A stretch of 64,000 nt of DNA from Smittia aterrima (taxonomy: Eukaryota; Arthropoda; Insecta; Diptera; Chironomidae), in assembly GCA_033063855.1 (NCBI GenBank), contig CP093829.1, positions 2,862,243 to 2,926,242 on the forward strand. Reading direction: 5' to 3'. Shown here piece by piece: positions 60,076-64,000 of this stretch. The notes under the pieces are model-generated. The model saw only the letters and a program-made list of their open reading frames with translations. It did not search any database and had not been told where the DNA came from. The translations under genes and the position numbers were made by a program. Every line of letters starts with the position of its first letter. The first letter of the stretch is position 1.

Positions 60076-61907
60076 TCATCTGATCACGTCCACGTGCAGA
60101 GTGTTGTGTGTCTTGTAGTAATAAGCGAAAATGCCAATCGCGATAGAAAATGCTGTCGTGAAGATGATCCTTTTACGGTTAAGTAGAATAGCTTGAGGGA
60201 TAAACTTGAAGATGAAATGTTGCGGCGGCGGTGGATTGCGTCGCCTTTGCATCATCTGTCGTCTTGTTTCAAACACTTTGTCTTCCTCATCGCGTAGTTT
60301 TTGCCTGACAAGTTGAAAGATTAGTAACTTTCTCGATTTCACTGCAAGGTCACTTACTCTCGATCGATGATTTTCTCAATGTCTCGATGTAAATCGTGTG
60401 GCGGATATTTAGCGTAAAGTTTCTCACTTTGTATCAGAAGATACTCGAAAGGCAAATCGTCAGGAAGCTGCGATAAAAGACAATGTAAACTCGCTCTATC
60501 ACATTCTTCTCGGAAAACATCTTCTTCTCGATACAGAACAATTGACGACGTAACGTAAAGTGGCATCAACGGTTCCGAAGCCAAAAAGTAATCGTAAAGT
60601 CGCACGACGGATCGATAATGATTTAAACTGTGTCCAAACCAAGTCAGATACCATGGCAAACCAAACAACAATCCGCATTGACTCCTAAAATTTAAAGAAA
60701 CATTATTTTCTTTTTCTTACAGCCATCGTGACAAGAAGAGAGCAGAAGAGGAAAAGATGTCGTCCAAGGAATAAACAATTGTCCAAGTCTCTACGAATTT
60801 TCTTTCCTTTTGAATTAAATTATTTTAGACAGCAAGTGTAGCTTCCAGGACTTTTTCTTCTTCTTCGTTAATACGAACCTTTCCAAATATTCAAAAAGCT
60901 TTTGATTCTCTCGCCAAACTAGCGCATAAATTAGCAACAGTCGTTTCTGTACGATCTCAAAAGTCTTCTGCATACATTCGACGAGATGATCAGTCGAAAG
61001 AATTTCCATAATATGGAATGCGATCTCTTCACCAGCAACTAAAACTGTACAAGAAGGAATGTTAATCGAAATATTATTTTAGTCTTATCGGAATGCTTAC
61101 GAAAGGTGACAGCAATATCGTGATATCCCTTGTAGCAGAAGCGATAAAAAAGGATTAAAATATTTGTTAAATCTATCACAATTTGAAATAAATAAAACTT
61201 TTAGGAGAACTTACTTGGTAGTAACTCAAATGTGGATACTTTGTAATGACACGAAGAATGATAACAGTCAGTTGATCTTGCAGGGCAAGACGTTGCTGTA
61301 TCGGAATTCCAGGAGGAAATCTTTTCAGACTTCGATTAACATCTAACACAACTTGATTGTACTCTGGATGATTACTTAGTTCTTCCAGTGTCGGGACTGG
61401 GTCGCATTGCTCTCGATCAACTCCGAGAAGGAGCGGCCAAACACTACGTCGCAAATCATCTAAATCATAAAACGAGTTATAAATGAAATCTTTTATGATG
61501 CAACCACCGACTCACCATTAATCAAACCGTATTCACTTTTAGCAAACTCGCGCCACTTCTCAATCGGCGTGTTTGGATCCTTCAGAGCCTCTTCAATCAA
61601 TTTTCTCTTGGCCTTTTCTTCTTGGTTCTCTGGGACTAATCACACGTAATTCGAAAATAAAAATATTGATGAACTCATCGATTTGTTGAAGACAACAACA
61701 AAGCAACTTACTTATTTCAAAGCTCAAATCCGAAGGCTCGTCGTGTCGTCTCACAATGTTTTCCGTGTTTTCTATGTTTGGATTTCCATTCTCCTTGTCG
61801 TGGAGGTGATTCATTTGTCCTCCATTGGACTCAATTGGTGTTTTAATTTCATCACTTTTGGTTTGATTGAAATCACCTGAATTTTCAACTTTACTTGCAA
61901 TCTCCAT
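60076..61907 (-). CDS. TBC1D20: TBC1 domain family member 20, Rab1 GAP
   Basis: Seven exons on the minus strand, 61712-61907, 61516-61635, 61215-61459, 61101-61128, 60879-61038, 60358-60684 and 60076-60304, give 434 residues (human 403). After an acidic N-terminus and KWREFAKSEYGLINDD come RRSVWPLLLG and YNQVVLDVNRSLKRFPPG (the arginine-finger block, IxxDxxR type). Next is SYYQGYHDIAVTF (glutamine finger, formed across a splice junction), then WYLTWFGHSLNHYRSVVRLY. A single hydrophobic helix near the C-terminus (RIIFTTAFSIAIGIFAYYY) anchors it to the ER, as in human. TBC1D20 is the GAP for Rab1 and modulates Rab18, controlling ER-Golgi traffic. One exon is only 28 bases. It is divergent from FRS2 with 403 bases between starts. 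Confidence 0.95.
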
Positions 61908-62310
61908 TTTTCATTGTTTGAGATCCACAATCCAGAAATATTTTACATTTCCACTACGCTTTGTTTAGTTCTTTAAATGATACTAAAAGATCCTTTTTTG
62001 AAGTTTCTTTTTCAATGTTTTGATTCCAGTTTCGAATTCGTTTTTATGTCAGCAGCGTTCAAAGTTACAAAGAGAATGCTTCAAAGAACTTCGGAAAATC
62101 ATAAATTCTCAATTCAAAACTTTTCCATTTTCTCTTCATTTACAAAGACAAACCGGCCTAAACTTGCTAAAAACATGAAGCTAAAGTGATGCTTAGTTAT
62201 TTAAATCTATTTGTTATCAAGTGTCTAAGTTCTCGTACTCAAATTCATGAAAAAAATAATTTCATAAAAAATTCTTCTCGATTCTGTAAAAACTTAAAAT
62301 AATCGGTTCA
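61908..62310. promoter_or_regulatory. Shared TBC1D20/FRS2 promoter region
   Basis: 403 bases between divergent start codons. Small open frames here do not resemble proteins. Core elements were not identified. Confidence 0.5.
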
Positions 62311-64000
62311 ATGGGATGTATTACAAGTAAAACCGTCATCACCGAGAACCCTAATCGTTTCGATGTAATTTTCGCGGACACAGAGCAGACGATATATTAC
62401 AATGCGCAGTTAGAGATAAATGGTTTGTTTGCTATTTAAAATGTTTGATTGCCCAATTCATCAAGACTGTTTTTTGTTTCTAGGAAGCGACATTGTGTTG
62501 TATCGCAAGAACAAAGCTCCGCTTTCCTGGCCTCTTGGATCACTCCGACGATATGGATTTGATGCTAACTTTTTTACATTTGAATCAGGAAGAAGATGTG
62601 AGACTGGAGAAGGAATTTTCAGCTTCAAATGTAAAAGAGCTGATGTTCTCTTCAATACGCTTCAATCCTATATCAACGGTCGAGCCTATAATACTGAAGA
62701 TGTTGTCCATCATGACTTCGCTATGAACCCTAACGCCTCGAATAGAAGCATCGCTCAATTGAACAGTTTAAATCTGAATGGAGGAACTCTTCATACCAGC
62801 ACACAAGGTAGCTCTTATATAGTGAACGCTCGACCGAATAGCTCTCTGAGTCCTGCTGGCACAAACTCGATACAGAGTCGAAGCACAGACACTTTAGCTG
62901 CCGACTATCTAGAACCAAATCCAACTCGCATTGTCACATCACACATTGCGAGACTATCAACAAATATGCGACTGAGTTCATTTGGATCAGGCGGACCGCT
63001 GTCGCCAGCATCGCCAGGCTCACCAAATAGCTACACAAATATATTGGAGATAACAAATCTTAATCAAGCACCACAACAAGTAACGCATGGCAACATTTAT
63101 CAAGAATACCCTTCGTCGTCAATACATTTGCAGAAGCCAACAAAGCTATCGCTCGATTTTGCACCTGCAGAGCTTGCCCCAGTAGCAAATCAATTAAAAT
63201 CAGCGAAAAACGATCCGAGTCTCAATGTCTACATGAATGCAGTCGTCGGAAATCCTAAAATTGATGAACTAGATGAAAAGCCAGCGCCACGAGCAACATT
63301 AGCTCAAATGGAAAGCCTTGAGCTTGACCCAGAAGTGTCATCACCCGACGCAACTAAAACAGCGGCAGCTCTCTACATGAACGTAGCCATTGGTGATGAA
63401 AAGGAAAGTGGAACTCCAACATCATGTGTTGATGCTTTAAAAAATAATCTTCAACCTCCAATTGTGACGACACCGCCTGTTCTCACAAACAATTTAAATT
63501 CAAAGATGAATGAAATTCATAAAGATTACACCAAGAACGTCGGTAACGGCGAAATATTTGCATTCAATAGAACAATGTCATTCTCTCAAGACGCGACACG
63601 CTGCTACGAGAATTTGGATATTGGATTAAGTGAAATGAAGCCTTTGATGCTACGAAATCGATATTCAAGACCCGAAATATTTTCCAAAGTAGATTTACCT
63701 CTAATCGACCGTACAGATAAATCAGAACCCTGTACGCCCACACAACGTAAAGTCAACTACATAGTATTAGATCTCGACCAGCCACAGCAAACAACAATAA
63801 ATAACAATAACAATAATTTGATTATCAACAACAATTTAAACATCAATGGAAGTGATATCTGCAGTGAGAATGTAATCCAGAGCCAAATGGTGACGTCGAT
63901 ATCATTGCAAAATGGTTTGTTGCCCCCGGAGAGTCCCAAGAAACTCGGATACGCTACTATTGACTTCAATCGGTCGACTGCTTTGAGCAACATTACAAAC
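62311..64000 (+). CDS. FRS2: Fibroblast growth factor receptor substrate 2, 5' part
   Basis: Exons 62311-62422 and 62484 to the window edge join in phase 1 and stay open for 543 residues; the end is outside. MGCITSK is a strong N-myristoylation signal. The PTB (IRS-type) domain is clear: SDIVLYRKNKAPLSWPLGSL, RRYGFDANFFTFESGRRCET and GIFSFKCKRADVLFNTLQ, as in vertebrate FRS2/FRS3. The rest is disordered, with three YxN GRB2-docking tyrosines at about residues 287 (YMNA), 335 (YMNV) and 412 (YENL), an Asn-rich run near 63800, and KVNYIVLDLD and LGYATIDFNRSTALSN, matching two C-terminal FRS2 blocks. FRS2 is a membrane docking protein linking FGF receptors to GRB2/SOS and SHP2. Confidence 0.93.

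Overview
This window is nuclear DNA from an insect, most likely a dipteran and possibly a chironomid-like midge. The evidence is AT-rich noncoding DNA, compact genes with 45-65 base introns (gt...ag), and animal gene families including a Piwi-clade Argonaute, RAB3GAP1, FRS2 and exportin-1. The order and species are inference. I rebuilt gene models by joining reading frames at splice sites with matching phase and comparing the joined proteins with families I know. I found no prokaryotic features, CRISPR, rRNA, tRNA or intact transposon.

Layout. 1-1118 is the 3' end of a FAS1-domain adhesion protein (+). 2154-9757 is an unrecognised spliced gene (+) with two possible first coding exons. 10.5-20.3 kb is dense: COA5 (-), PITHD1 (-), LYRM2 (+), site-2 protease MBTPS2 (-), GAR1 (-), CPT2 (+), TMEM39 (-), mitochondrial cysteinyl-tRNA synthetase CARS2 (-). 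20966-38548 is RAB3GAP1 (+), opened by a 14.7-kb second intron that carries a complete antisense gene for an LRR-FN3 transmembrane receptor (26309-30661). 38.5-49.4 kb has no convincing gene. 49705-52608 is a Piwi/Aubergine-type Argonaute (+). Then come exportin-1 (-, 53726-57004), FIS1 (+, 58279-58903), TBC1D20 (-, 60076-61907), and the 5' part of FRS2 (+, 62311 to the window edge).

Functional links. Five genes serve mitochondria: COA5 and LYRM2 (respiratory-chain assembly), CPT2 (fatty-acid import), CARS2 (translation) and FIS1 (fission). RAB3GAP1 and TBC1D20 both act on Rab18/Rab1-type membrane traffic, and both human orthologues are Warburg Micro syndrome genes. Several pairs are head-to-head with short shared promoters (PITHD1/LYRM2, GAR1/CPT2, TBC1D20/FRS2). 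LYRM2 and MBTPS2 converge so tightly that their mRNA 3' ends should overlap.

Most notable: the nested receptor gene, a tandemly duplicated exon-plus-intron unit in the GAR1 RGG tail, the LYRM2/MBTPS2 antisense overlap, a GC-AG intron in TMEM39, the two-promoter unrecognised gene, and a perfect 12-bp inverted repeat just upstream of the Piwi-family start site. I did not find a clearly new multi-gene system.
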